Position numbers and translations under genes: made by a program
Source: an uncultured Clostridia bacterium
Lineage (GTDB): Bacteria > Bacillota > Clostridia > Oscillospirales > Ruminococcaceae
Length of the DNA stretch: 47,364 nt
Assembly: GCA_947630825.1 (NCBI GenBank)
Contig: CANRJA010000014.1
Coordinates: forward strand, 1-47,364
Direction of reading: 5' to 3'
In this document: positions 7,189-14,772 of the stretch, piece by piece
Layout: each line of letters starts with the position of its first letter
Numbering within the stretch: position 1 is the stretch's first letter
Notes under the pieces: generated by a model
Seen by the model: only the letters and a program-made list of their open reading frames with translations
Told to the model about the DNA's origin: nothing
The model's database searches: none

Positions 7189-8073
7189 ATGTACGAAAAT
7201 TCTTGTGAAATAATGTATAAAATGATAAGCAAGAGATTTGCTCTTAAACGATTACTTCTCAATAAGGAAAACAGCGAAATCTATAAAGGTGAAGAAAACT
7301 TAATGAGTGCAATCGCAAACAACCGCCGTCATCCGAAAAAGAACAGATATCTCATTCCTGCTGACATTACTAATGCTCATGAGCCTAAAGACTACGTAGT
7401 AAAAATAGCAAAAGCATTAGAATTTGAGAAACCTAGAGATTTTTTATGGGGCGAACGCAAAGAAATAGAATTATATGCAGGCTATCTCTTTGCTAATTTA
7501 ATAAAAGACGCTATAAACGACGAAAAACCAGATACAGTCAATCAGATTTATGATGTTCTAGCAGATTATATACCATATGCAAAGTCAAAATTCTATTGTG
7601 ACCTTGTAAATGAGTTTGGTGCTGATGTTGTAAGAAGAGTTGAGATTGAGTTTGATAATTCAGATGATTACCCTAATATGCTAGATAAAGCAATTGCAAG
7701 AATTTACTCGAAGGTTAAACCAACATATATTGAGACTCTAAAAGATTTTCTGTACTGTAAACAAAGCACTCATAAATTAGATAGAGCATTTTCATATTTT
7801 GTCAAAAAATTATTATTGCCTATATTACAAAAAGCAATAACCGATCCGTCAATCAGTAACTATGCTAAAATAATGTTAAAAGAATGTTACTCTTTCATCA
7901 AAAAAGATTTAACCAGTATTGGTTTTGCTAAACATATAACTTATCAGGTAGTAACATTAAGTATGACAACTATTAAAAAGTTTATTGACATTCAAAAAAA
8001 TGATGAAAGACCTTTTAATTTGGATTGTATAAAAAATAAATGGTTAACAACTATACTTGTAGAAGATTTTTGA
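7189..8073 (+). CDS. putative regulator of the element (HTH-like N-terminus), unrecognised family
   Basis: A 294-residue soluble protein with a good ribosome binding site (AAGGAG 6 nt before ATG). The N-terminal part (about 20-95) has the pattern KGEENLMSAIANNRRHPKKN, then LIPADITN, AKALEF and DFLWGERKEIELYAGYLF. I associate this pattern with phage- or element-borne HTH proteins of Firmicutes that sit opposite transfer genes. The rest is helical with no recognised motif. It is the only plus-strand gene of the element and diverges from the transfer operon across about 500 bp of iterons and inverted repeats, which suits a regulator. That function is inferred. Its 3' end overlaps convergently with a small minus-strand gene (7992-8165). 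Confidence 0.6.
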   Translation: MYENSCEIMYKMISKRFALKRLLLNKENSEIYKGEENLMSAIANNRRHPKKNRYLIPADITNAHEPKDYVVKIAKALEFEKPRDFLWGERKEIELYAGYLFANLIKDAINDEKPDTVNQIYDVLADYIPYAKSKFYCDLVNEFGADVVRRVEIEFDNSDDYPNMLDKAIARIYSKVKPTYIETLKDFLYCKQSTHKLDRAFSYFVKKLLLPILQKAITDPSISNYAKIMLKECYSFIKKDLTSIGFAKHITYQVVTLSMTTIKKFIDIQKNDERPFNLDCIKNKWLTTILVEDF

Positions 8074-8165
8074 TAATAGCCGTTACTCCATTCACGATAA
8101 ATCGTTATGCCGTTCTCGTCTTTAGTTTCTTTGATTACACGTACAGGGTTCATATCAGGTCGCAT
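7992..8165 (-). CDS. 57-residue truncated paralogue of the downstream YD-like small protein
   Basis: A short minus-strand frame begins at an ATG (8165) preceded by GAAAGGAC. It reads MRPDMNPVRVIKETKDENG and continues TIYREWSNGYYQ. This matches residues 9-33 of the 98-residue protein encoded just upstream (HVRLIREKKDEKDRVIYREYS). After about residue 32 the similarity stops and the frame runs into the antisense of the 294-residue gene's 3' end, ending at 7992. It looks like a duplicated gene whose 3' part was lost when the neighbouring segment was joined on. It may still be translated. It starts 23 bp after the stop of the full-length copy. Confidence 0.6.
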   Translation of the reverse strand: MRPDMNPVRVIKETKDENGITIYREWSNGYYQKSSTSIVVNHLFFIQSKLKGLSSFF

Positions 8166-8188
8166 AGTGTTGTCCTTTCTAATTTTAT

Positions 8189-8485
8189 TTATAAAAGTAT
8201 ATTTGCATTGTTATCTTCGATACTTAACAGATTATTGTGTTCATCGTATTTAAGCCTTACTCCTGTTCCTGAGTTGTCTGCGTAGTATGTTAGATTGTTG
8301 TTCTTATCGAACTCACGTATTTCAGATTTACCATAGCTGTCTCTGTAGTAAGTCCTGTTGCCACGTTCATCGTATTGATAGCACTCCCAGTAACCGTCGC
8401 TGTACTCACGGTAGATTACTCGGTCTTTTTCATCTTTCTTCTCTCTGATTAAGCGTACGTGTTGTATCTCTATTTTGTTATCCAT
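8189..8485 (-). CDS. small YD-repeat-like protein
   Basis: A 98-residue hydrophilic protein made of short repeated strands: YREYSDGYWECYQYDERGN, TYYRDSYGKSEIREFDKNNN, TYYADNSGTGVRLKYDEHNN. These resemble the YD/RHS-type repeats (YDxxGN) found in surface and toxin proteins, here with only about three units and no signal peptide or toxin domain. It has a strong ribosome binding site (AAAGGAGAT). A truncated paralogue follows downstream. The role is unknown; it counts as cargo of the mobile element. Confidence 0.65.
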   Translation of the reverse strand: MDNKIEIQHVRLIREKKDEKDRVIYREYSDGYWECYQYDERGNRTYYRDSYGKSEIREFDKNNNLTYYADNSGTGVRLKYDEHNNLLSIEDNNANILL

Positions 8486-8676
8486 ATTGGTTTATCTCCT
8501 TTTGGAATGTAGTAAGTGATTGTTCATATCATTAATAGCCGTTCTTGGGTCGTTTTAAAGACTACTGAAGGATTAAGAGTATTTGCGGTTAGTTTTTTTC
8601 ATTATTCGAGATTATAAGTAGGCTGAGTGAGACTTTTAAAGTCTTTAAAATTTTAATGTTAGCTATGTATTAAAAA

Positions 8677-8705
8677 TTAACCCGTGAAGTTCGTTCACGG
8701 GTTAA
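8677..8705 (-). terminator. intrinsic terminator of the secreted-protein gene
   Basis: Arms TTAACCCGTGAA and its complement, separated by a 5-base loop, lie 5 bp past the stop codon at 8710. They are followed on the minus strand by TTTTTAATA. The remaining gap 8486-8676 shows no gene. Confidence 0.75.
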
Positions 8706-8709
8706 GTTG

Positions 8710-10137
8710 TTAGAAGTCAAGCATAGCATCGAAATGTTCTTTGACTTCTGCGTCGATTTTAGGGTCTCCTGTTGAAGGTCTTACGTTCATATCAGGATAC
8801 ATTCTGGTGACGCTTGTCCGATGTTCTTTGTTATCGAAGATAGCCTTACCGTCTGCATCTGTAATTCTGAGACCCATATAATCGTAGTAGAATACGTCGT
8901 TGTTATTGGGGTCAGGCTGTGCATCTTCGTTGTAGTTGACGTTAGTTACTTTAGCGTAGAGAATTTTGTTACAATCTTGGCAACGGATTACGCTGATGTT
9001 AGCATAATATGCCGGTATTTGACCAGTATATTCGTTGATGCCTACATAACCACAGTTGCAATAGTATTCACGTAAAAAACCACCGAATCCGTTGTAATCA
9101 GTATTTTTATCTGTTCTTGTTTTACCGATTACGTAGTTTTCCCAGGCAACGTCATAACAGATTGAGCGTGCAGGTGCAGGATTATCTGTTACCCAAGTGT
9201 GTTCATAGTTTAGTGTTGCATCGGTAGCTTGCTGACCTGTAGCTGTATACACCAACGGAATAGCTTCAGTCCATTTAGTGTGTTCACATTTAGTAGGTTT
9301 GGTATCTGAAGGCTCAGTGCTAGGCTCTGACGGGTCAGTAGGTTTAGGTGGGTCAGTTGGGTCTGTAGGACTGGTAGGTGTTTCAACGTGGTTAGTTTTC
9401 TTAGTATAACCACAGCCGTTTTGACAGTAATAGAAGTCATACAAGCCGTTAGGACTTGTGTAGTCAGGTGTATCGTTGAACACGTGCTGACAAGTATCTT
9501 GGTCGATAATGACTCTTTCGTTCTTTACTTGCCAATCGCCACAGATAGAGCATTGGTATTTGCATTCGCATCTATACTGCCATGCAAGTTGGTTATCCCA
9601 GTATTTCACAGGGTCACCTTTGGATTTGAGTACCCAGTTATGAGTATGCTGTGCAGTAGTAGGTTGTGCTGTAGTAGGTTGCGTAGGCTGCTGCGTAGCC
9701 TTAGTAGTTGCTTTAGTCGTAGCTTTAGTGGTTGTAGCAGAGTTTTTCTTAGTTGTAACAGTTTTGATTTTGCTCCAAGCACCGTAGACTTTAGTAGAGC
9801 CGTTCTTGACGTATGCTCTTACTTTTACATAATACTTAGTGCCTGCTTTTAGCTTTTTAACGGTCTTAGTTTTCTTAGAACCGCCTTTGACTGTTACGGT
9901 CTTTTTGACTTTCTTAAAGCCGTTATCGGTGGCTATTTTGATTTGATAGCCTTTAGCTTTAGAGACTTTCTTCCATTTGATTTTGATAGCTGTTTTGGAA
10001 GTGGCTTTTACTAATTTTATTTTAACCTTTGACGGTTTAGCTTTACTATGTAAAGCGGAAACAGGTGCAGAAACAGCAGTAAAAGAAATTACCGCCGTCA
10101 GAATTATGCTTAATATTGCTGATAATTTTCTTACCAT
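8710..10137 (-). CDS. secreted protein with Fn3-like domain, Thr-rich linkers and CxxC pairs
   Basis: A 475-residue exported protein carried as cargo. Residues 1-29 form a clear signal peptide (basic start, hydrophobic core, VSAPVSA). A fibronectin type III-like domain (about 34-128) has the typical SKTAIKIKWKKVSKAKGYQI and GTKYYVKVRAY strands. A TTTKATTKATTKATQQPTQ linker follows, then His/Cys-rich segments with several CxxC or CxC pairs (CECKYQCSIC, CQNGCGY, CNCGY, CQDC). These are split by a Pro/Thr/Asp linker (TDPTDPPKPTDPSEPS). The Cys pairs could bind metal or form disulfides. I see no sortase motif, dockerin or S-layer domain, so it may be released or loosely bound. It has an AAGGAAG ribosome binding site. 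Ligand and function are unknown. Confidence 0.7.
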   Translation of the reverse strand: MVRKLSAILSIILTAVISFTAVSAPVSALHSKAKPSKVKIKLVKATSKTAIKIKWKKVSKAKGYQIKIATDNGFKKVKKTVTVKGGSKKTKTVKKLKAGTKYYVKVRAYVKNGSTKVYGAWSKIKTVTTKKNSATTTKATTKATTKATQQPTQPTTAQPTTAQHTHNWVLKSKGDPVKYWDNQLAWQYRCECKYQCSICGDWQVKNERVIIDQDTCQHVFNDTPDYTSPNGLYDFYYCQNGCGYTKKTNHVETPTSPTDPTDPPKPTDPSEPSTEPSDTKPTKCEHTKWTEAIPLVYTATGQQATDATLNYEHTWVTDNPAPARSICYDVAWENYVIGKTRTDKNTDYNGFGGFLREYYCNCGYVGINEYTGQIPAYYANISVIRCQDCNKILYAKVTNVNYNEDAQPDPNNNDVFYYDYMGLRITDADGKAIFDNKEHRTSVTRMYPDMNVRPSTGDPKIDAEVKEHFDAMLDF

Positions 10138-10192
10138 AAAAACACTTCCTTGTTATGTTTAATTAAATCAGCTTTCTGTCATTTTTATAAAT

Positions 10193-10214
10193 TTGGGCGT
10201 AAATTGGGCGTAAA
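10193..10214. repeat. two tandem 11-bp repeats, putative integrase arm sites at the lysS end
   Basis: TTGGGCGTAAA at 10193-10203 and 10204-10214 is identical to the units at 2138-2159 near int. The copies lie about 25 bp inside the right att core, as expected for arm sites of a Tn916-type integrase. Confidence 0.6.
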
Positions 10215-10238
10215 TTTTGCCCTGAACACCCTCAAAAC

Positions 10239-10284
10239 CCCAATTCTACGGGGTCTACTTCCCCAACGGCTTCATTGTCGGGAA
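10239..10284. repeat. att core, lysS-proximal copy
   Basis: These 46 bp are identical to 1978-2023. This copy is the functional 3' end of lysS. The sequence includes the lysS stop codon and the inverted pair ACCCC/GGGGT that, with the following TTTT on the minus strand (about 10234-10254), looks like the lysS terminator. Integration therefore keeps both the reading frame and the termination signal. Confidence 0.9.
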
Positions 10285-11838
10285 CAATAATACGTCTCTT
10301 ATTGAACCCGAATCGGTAAGCAGCATAACCAGTCTGTCAAGACCAAAGCCAAGTCCGCCTGTAGGCGGCATACCGTATTCAAGCGCTGTTATGAAGTCTT
10401 CGTCGACTTCGGCGTTTGCACCCTGAGCGCGCTTTGCCTCAACCTGACGGACAAATCTCTCCTTTTGGTCAATCGGATCGTTAAGCTCAGAGAACGCATT
10501 ACCCATTTCTCTGCAATAAATGAAATATTCAAATCTCTCTGTGAAAGCAGGGTCTGTAGGCTTTCTCTTAGCAAGAGGTGAGTTCTCAACAGGATAGTCG
10601 TAAATTATCGTCGGCTGTATCAGCTTGTCCTCAACAAAAGCGTCAAAGAAAGCAATTAGAACGTGACCTTTCGTAGCTTTGTCGCCCTCGTCAACTTCTA
10701 CGCCCTTTTCTTTAGCGCAAGCCCTTGCGTCCTCGTCGGTCGCCCAGTCGTTGTAATCAACTCCCGCGTATTTCTTAACAGCCTCGACCATAGTCAGGCG
10801 CTCCCACGGAGCAGCCATATTGATTTCCGTTCCCTGATAGGTTATAACATCGCTTCCGCAGACCTTCTTTGTGATGGTGACGTACATATCCTCTATTAAA
10901 TCCATCATACCGTGATAGTCTGTGTAAGCCTGATACATCTCTATTGTGGTGAATTCAGGGTTGTGAGAGGTGTCCATACCCTCGTTTCTGAATATTCTGC
11001 CGACCTCATATACCTTGTCAAATCCGCCGACAATAAGCCTTTTTAAATAAAGCTCAGTCTCGATACGAAGATACATATCTAGGTTGAGAGCGTTGTGGTG
11101 AGTGACAAACGGACGTGCCGCCGCACCTATTTCAAGAGTGTGGAGAACAGGCGTGTCGACTTCAAGATAACCGCGCTCGTCAAGATAGTTTCTTATTTCC
11201 TTTAGGATCAGACTTCTCTTTATAAAGGTGTCCTTAACGTCAGGGTTGCAGATAAGGTCAACGTATCTCTGACGGTATCTCTGGTCTCTGTCTTTAAGAC
11301 CGTGCCATTTTTCAGGCAGAGGGAGCAGAGATTTTGATAAAAGCTTGATTTCTTTGGCGTGGATTGAAACTTCGCCCCGCCTTGTTCTGAAAACAAAGCC
11401 TTCTATGCCGACAATGTCTCCTATATCCCATTTCTTGAACTCGGCAAAAGTGTCCTCGCCGATGTCGTTCATTCTTATATAAACCTGTATTCTGTCGCTC
11501 CCGTCACGAACGTCTATGAAGTTTGCCTTACCCATATCACGCCAGCTTACTATTCTTCCTGCTATACGAACAGTCTTTTCCTTGAGCTTTTCAAGTGCGG
11601 CGTTTTTAGCGTCTTCATTGTCGCCTGATTCTGCTATGATTTTTTCTTCTGTCTTTTCGTATTCAGCTTTAGCGTCGGCATTTTTTATGGTTACGTCGTA
11701 GCTCGTTATTTCATATGGGTTTTCGCCTCTTGACTTTAATTCGTTCAGCTTGTCTATTCTGATTTGCTTTAGCCCATTTATTTCCTCCTGAGAAATTTCT
11801 TCTTCAAGAGCAGCTTCAGTCTTAATTTCGTCACTCAT
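10255..11838 (-). CDS. lysS: lysyl-tRNA synthetase, class II
   Basis: Charges tRNA-Lys with lysine in the cytoplasm. The 527 residues include an N-terminal helical extension, an OB-fold anticodon-binding domain (about 85-195, [20 protein letters not shown]) and a class II catalytic core. Motif 2 is FRNEGMD, followed by HNPEFTTIE, and motif 3 is [10 protein letters not shown] (about 494-503). It lies 39 bp after greA on the same strand, the common greA-lysS pair. The mobile element uses the last codons as its attachment site, but the encoded C-terminus (PTMKPLGK) is complete, so the enzyme should be functional. Confidence 0.97.
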   Translation of the reverse strand: MSDEIKTEAALEEEISQEEINGLKQIRIDKLNELKSRGENPYEITSYDVTIKNADAKAEYEKTEEKIIAESGDNEDAKNAALEKLKEKTVRIAGRIVSWRDMGKANFIDVRDGSDRIQVYIRMNDIGEDTFAEFKKWDIGDIVGIEGFVFRTRRGEVSIHAKEIKLLSKSLLPLPEKWHGLKDRDQRYRQRYVDLICNPDVKDTFIKRSLILKEIRNYLDERGYLEVDTPVLHTLEIGAAARPFVTHHNALNLDMYLRIETELYLKRLIVGGFDKVYEVGRIFRNEGMDTSHNPEFTTIEMYQAYTDYHGMMDLIEDMYVTITKKVCGSDVITYQGTEINMAAPWERLTMVEAVKKYAGVDYNDWATDEDARACAKEKGVEVDEGDKATKGHVLIAFFDAFVEDKLIQPTIIYDYPVENSPLAKRKPTDPAFTERFEYFIYCREMGNAFSELNDPIDQKERFVRQVEAKRAQGANAEVDEDFITALEYGMPPTGGLGFGLDRLVMLLTDSGSIRDVLLFPTMKPLGK

Positions 11839-11877
11839 TTGTATTTATGCTCCTTTTTAATTGTTGTCTTCTAATGA

Positions 11878-12354
11878 TTATTTGCTTATCTCTAAAATCT
11901 TAAATTTCAGAAGTCCTACAGGGGCTTCTACATCAAAGGTTTCTCCAACCTTTTTCTTGAGAGCTGCTTTGCCTATAGGCGAATCATCAGAGATTTTTCC
12001 GTTGTCAGGGTCGGATTCTGTTGAACCTACAATTTGCAGAGTTTCTGTTGTACCAAGCTCTAGATCCTCGATTTTGATTTTAGAGCCAATGGATACTTCC
12101 TCTAACGATATATTGTCGTCATCAACGATAACTGCATTGGCGATCATCTGCTCAAGCTCTGTGATTCTGGCCTCTAAGATACCCTGTTCGTTTTTTGCCT
12201 CGTCATACTCAGCGTTTTCCGATAGGTCGCCAAATGAACGAGCTTCTTTTAGTTTTGCGGCAACCTCGCTTCTTCTTACTGTTACAAGGTATTCCAAATC
12301 CTTTTCCAGCTTTTCATATCCTTCTTTTGATACAGATAAATTTTTAACTGCCAT
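11878..12354 (-). CDS. greA: transcription elongation factor GreA
   Basis: Binds the RNA polymerase secondary channel and stimulates cleavage of backtracked transcripts. The 158-residue protein has the usual length. It has an N-terminal coiled-coil (about 1-75, with ARSFGDLSENAEYDEAKNEQ, the conserved acidic tip) and a C-terminal FKBP-like domain ending in VGLLKFKILEI. It is first gene of the greA-lysS operon, driven by a clear sigma-A promoter on the minus strand at 12420-12448. Confidence 0.96.
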   Translation of the reverse strand: MAVKNLSVSKEGYEKLEKDLEYLVTVRRSEVAAKLKEARSFGDLSENAEYDEAKNEQGILEARITELEQMIANAVIVDDDNISLEEVSIGSKIKIEDLELGTTETLQIVGSTESDPDNGKISDDSPIGKAALKKKVGETFDVEAPVGLLKFKILEISK

Positions 12355-12419
12355 AGTTATATCTCCTCACGTTTAAAATACAAGTAATAAATTAAGCTTT
12401 TTATACAGCTTTTCAAATT

Positions 12420-12448
12420 ATTATATAGTATATAACCTCAAAAGTCAA
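12420..12448 (-). promoter_or_regulatory. sigma-A promoter of greA-lysS
   Basis: On the minus strand TTGACT (12443-12448) and TATAAT (12420-12425) are separated by 17 bp, about 65 bp upstream of the greA start. It diverges from the plus-strand promoter region with Spo0A-like boxes. Confidence 0.8.
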
Positions 12449-12469
12449 GAACTGCCTTATACACCTGTT

Positions 12470-12509
12470 TGTCGAATTATGTCGAAAAGTTTTTAATTAA
12501 TTTGTCGAT
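12470..12509 (+). promoter_or_regulatory. tandem Spo0A boxes upstream of the DUF6514-like gene
   Basis: TGTCGAA occurs at 12470-12476 and again at 12480-12486, exactly 10 bp apart on the same strand. A near match TGTCGAT follows at 12503-12509. TGTCGAA is the core of the Spo0A box, and 10-bp spacing is typical of Spo0A dimer sites. A TATAAT at 12518-12523 follows without a good -35 hexamer, as in activator-dependent promoters. Confidence 0.65.
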
Positions 12510-12607
12510 TTATGTAGTATAATGAAGAAAAGAAGTTTGATATTGTAATTTAACGGTTTTAATTGTTCTATTTATAATGCAAATAAATTTAGAAGGAGCG
12601 TTCATAA

Positions 12608-12874
12608 ATGGAAAAGGTATTAAAAACACAAAATTCAAAGGATAACTCTATCCGGTACAGTTTTATTCAAAGCGAGGTTCAGTTTGACGGCGAAAAAGCG
12701 CTGACCTACGGTATCAGAATTGAAGGCTTGATATCGGGAAAGGAAGAAAAATCAGAAATTTTAGACATCACAACCAGTTGTGAAAAAGCTGAAATTTTGT
12801 TCAGACTTATTGTCCATGCGGAAATCTCTCCTGTGACATTAAAGGATGTAGCTGAGGACTTTATTAATTCTTAA
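12608..12874 (+). CDS. DUF6514-like small protein, putative Spo0A target
   Basis: An 88-residue soluble protein: MEKVLKTQNSKDNSIRYSFI, then YGIRIEGLISGKEEKSEILD, and a helical C-terminus ending SPVTLKDVAEDFINS. The pattern fits small clostridial proteins annotated as DUF6514, which have no known function. It has a strong ribosome binding site (AGAAGGAG). Two perfect Spo0A-type boxes lie about 120-140 bp upstream, suggesting a role at or after the onset of sporulation. That role is inferred from the boxes alone. Confidence 0.65.
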   Translation: MEKVLKTQNSKDNSIRYSFIQSEVQFDGEKALTYGIRIEGLISGKEEKSEILDITTSCEKAEILFRLIVHAEISPVTLKDVAEDFINS

Positions 12875-13021
12875 GCCATGGTGCTATAGAATTGTTTGGG
12901 AAGCATTATAAAGCAGTATATTAGCTTCATTAAAGCCGTTGAAATTACAGGTTCTTCTTAATCAATATAACTCAAGACACAAATTAGCACAACAATATTT
13001 TGACATATTTGGTATTAATGC

Positions 13022-13050
13022 TTGCAATGAAACACAATATATGATATAAT
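13022..13050 (+). promoter_or_regulatory. sigma-A promoter of nrdR, with a possible NrdR box
   Basis: TTGCAA (13022-13027), a 17-bp spacer and TATAAT (13045-13050) lie 32 bp upstream of the nrdR ATG. The spacer contains ACACAATATATG, which resembles the NrdR-box consensus, so autoregulation is possible. Confidence 0.7.
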
Positions 13051-13081
13051 AATTGCAAAATGAAAATAAGGAGAGCTAATT

Positions 13082-13522
13082 ATGAGATGTCCGTTTTGCA
13101 ATTATGAGGACACGAAGGTAATAGATTCACGTCCCAGTGATGAAAAAAAGAGACGCCGCCGTGAATGTACAAATTGCGGCAAGAGATTCACCACTTACGA
13201 GGTTGTTGAAAAACCTACTCTTATGGTTTATAAAAAAGACGGAAGCTTTGAGCCGTTCGAGAGGGAGAAGATCATTAAGGCTATCGGTAATGCAATAAAG
13301 AAACGTCCGGTAAGCGTTGAAGATGTAAATGCTTTGGTTGAGGAAATAGAAAACGCTTACGCAAACGCAATGCAGACGGAAACGACAACAAGCGAGATAG
13401 GAGATAAGGTTTTAGCAGGTCTTAAAAAGCTTGACCACGTTGCTTATGTCAGATTTGCGTCTGTTTACAAAGACTTTAATGATTTGGACAGCTTTATTAA
13501 GATAATTGCTGAGATAAGTTAG
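13082..13522 (+). CDS. nrdR: transcriptional repressor NrdR
   Basis: An ATP/dATP-sensing repressor of ribonucleotide reductase genes. The 146-residue protein has a zinc ribbon with Cys3, Cys6, Cys29 and Cys32 (CPFC and CTNC) followed by the Arg-rich KKRRRR segment. An ATP-cone domain spans about 47-137 (LMVYKKDGSFEPFEREKI). Length and motifs are canonical. It has an AAGGAGAG ribosome binding site and its own promoter. No ribonucleotide reductase gene is adjacent. Confidence 0.97.
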   Translation: MRCPFCNYEDTKVIDSRPSDEKKRRRRECTNCGKRFTTYEVVEKPTLMVYKKDGSFEPFEREKIIKAIGNAIKKRPVSVEDVNALVEEIENAYANAMQTETTTSEIGDKVLAGLKKLDHVAYVRFASVYKDFNDLDSFIKIIAEIS

Positions 13523-13539
13523 CTTGAATTATTTAAACG

Positions 13540-13917
13540 TCAGAAAATACTGTGAAGATATGGGAACTCATTGTTATATATGAGGGTAATTCCGTATTTT
13601 ATGGTTTCACATTCAGAATACAACTCTTCACTGTCTTTCAACAAAAGCGCTTTAAGCTTTGCGCAGGATGCTGAAACATCCTCTAAGCAAGAGCTTTCTA
13701 CAAGAAACGAAACACAAATATAATATTTTTTCCATAACCGGCTAAACTCTTCGATTTTTTCGAGAGCTTGGTCGGTTTTTTTATCCTCAGCATACTCTGT
13801 TACATAGTCGAGAGTTTCGATAAGCTGCTGATTTTTGTCTTTTATCAAAAACAGGGATAAGGTCGAGCCTATTACTATTACAACAAGTATAGCTGCACAA
13901 AGGATAATTCTTTTCAA
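13540..13917 (-). CDS. DUF4363-like membrane-anchored protein
   Basis: A 125-residue protein with an N-terminal membrane helix (about 5-25) and an extracytoplasmic helical domain (KNQQLIETLDYVTEYAEDKK, then SRLWKKYYICVSFLVE). It fits the small DUF4363 proteins encoded directly after DUF421 genes in many clostridia. Its start overlaps the DUF421 stop by 4 bp (ATGA), so the two are translationally coupled and probably form a complex. Function unknown; an envelope role is likely. Confidence 0.75.
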   Translation of the reverse strand: MKRIILCAAILVVIVIGSTLSLFLIKDKNQQLIETLDYVTEYAEDKKTDQALEKIEEFSRLWKKYYICVSFLVESSCLEDVSASCAKLKALLLKDSEELYSECETIKYGITLIYNNEFPYLHSIF

Positions 13918-14591
13918 TTTGAGTCCTCCTTTTTAATTAGCTTATAGTTTTTATCTTCATCGCACGACATAAGGAATACGTCGGAAACATCTACCTTGTT
14001 TTTCTTTAGTATCTCGTTTAGAAATTTCATATCCAGACCTAAAAACTTAATAGCGCCGCGCATAACAACTCCGTCGTCTATCAAAATCTGCGGCGGATTT
14101 TTTGATTCGCCGTAAAGCTCTATATCCGACGGCGTTAGCGAACGGTAGTCATTTTTTTGCATAACGCTGATTTTTCCGGTTGTTTCAACAATGGCATACT
14201 GAACCTCGCTTATGTCGAAAATGTTATAGTCGTGAAGGCTTTCCATAAGATCGTCGACCGAAAATCTTAGTTTTTTCATCTGAGCCTGGTCTATTTCTCC
14301 GTTTGAGATTATGACCTTCGGGCTTCCCGATACTATCTGTCTCAACTTTCTTGAACGCAGAGTTAGAGCAGACATAATAACGTCCAGGCTTACAAGCGTG
14401 AGTATAGGTATGATCCCTGTAGTCATAGGGATGGTAGTGTCCTCAATAGGAAGCGTGGCGATATTTGATACAAGGATAGTTATTACAAGCTCTGATGGCT
14501 GAAGCTCTCCTATCTGACGTTTTCCCATAAGGCGGATAGAAAATATAACAAGTGCATAAAGAATTATGGCTCTGAAAAAAACTATAAGCAA
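13914..14591 (-). CDS. DUF421 family membrane protein (YetF/YdfS-like)
   Basis: A membrane protein with an N-terminal three-helix region and a C-terminal DUF421 cytoplasmic domain. It shows the family hallmark LMGKRQIGELQPSELVITIL and later the GSPKVIISNGEI and IDDGVVMRGA strands. I start it at a TTG (14591), giving 225 residues beginning with LLIVFFRAII. This matches the usual family start and has AAAAAGGA 11 nt upstream. An upstream ATG at 14714 adds 41 residues that homologues lack, and it has no ribosome binding site. Bacillus relatives are spore or envelope proteins. It is coupled to DUF4363 downstream and diverges from gerKA. Confidence 0.85.
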   Translation of the reverse strand: MLIVFFRAIILYALVIFSIRLMGKRQIGELQPSELVITILVSNIATLPIEDTTIPMTTGIIPILTLVSLDVIMSALTLRSRKLRQIVSGSPKVIISNGEIDQAQMKKLRFSVDDLMESLHDYNIFDISEVQYAIVETTGKISVMQKNDYRSLTPSDIELYGESKNPPQILIDDGVVMRGAIKFLGLDMKFLNEILKKNKVDVSDVFLMSCDEDKNYKLIKKEDSN

Positions 14592-14772
14592 ATTAAAGCA
14601 CGTCCTTTTTAAAAATATAATACATACAAATAACTTTTCCAAAACTGCAAAGTAATAAACATAAGTTTTTATATTTATCAAAAACAAAAGTGCGTATAAA
14701 TTTTGAAAATTCACTAATATTAACTAATGAATATCAAAAATAGCAAATTCAAGTTTTAAAGGAGGAAAGTTT

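Larger units (their letters stand above)
2024..10284. mobile_element. integrative mobilizable element (about 8.2 kb) in the 3' end of lysS
   Basis: The element is bounded by 46-bp direct repeats derived from the lysS 3' end. It carries, from left to right, a Tn916-type tyrosine integrase and excisionase, a Rep_trans relaxase/initiator, an FtsK-like coupling ATPase and a small accessory gene, all on the minus strand. An iteron and hairpin region, a plus-strand regulator-like gene and cargo follow. No VirB4, VirB6 or pore protein is present, so autonomous conjugation is unlikely. The combination of MobT-type relaxase and TcpA-type ATPase is known from elements mobilised by Tn916/ICESt3-family conjugative elements. 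The intact lysS end shows that integration restores the host gene. Its AT-richness is higher than that of the flanking chromosome. Confidence 0.85.

Noticed and set aside
9388-9852. 154-codon plus-strand open frame opposite the secreted-protein gene
   Set aside because: It is antisense to a gene with a clear signal peptide and domain pattern, has no ribosome binding site, and arises from Thr/Lys-rich codons read backwards.
14592-14714. Longer DUF421 protein starting at 14714
   Set aside because: There is no ribosome binding site at that ATG, and the added 41 residues are not part of the family; the TTG at 14591 has one and matches the usual start.
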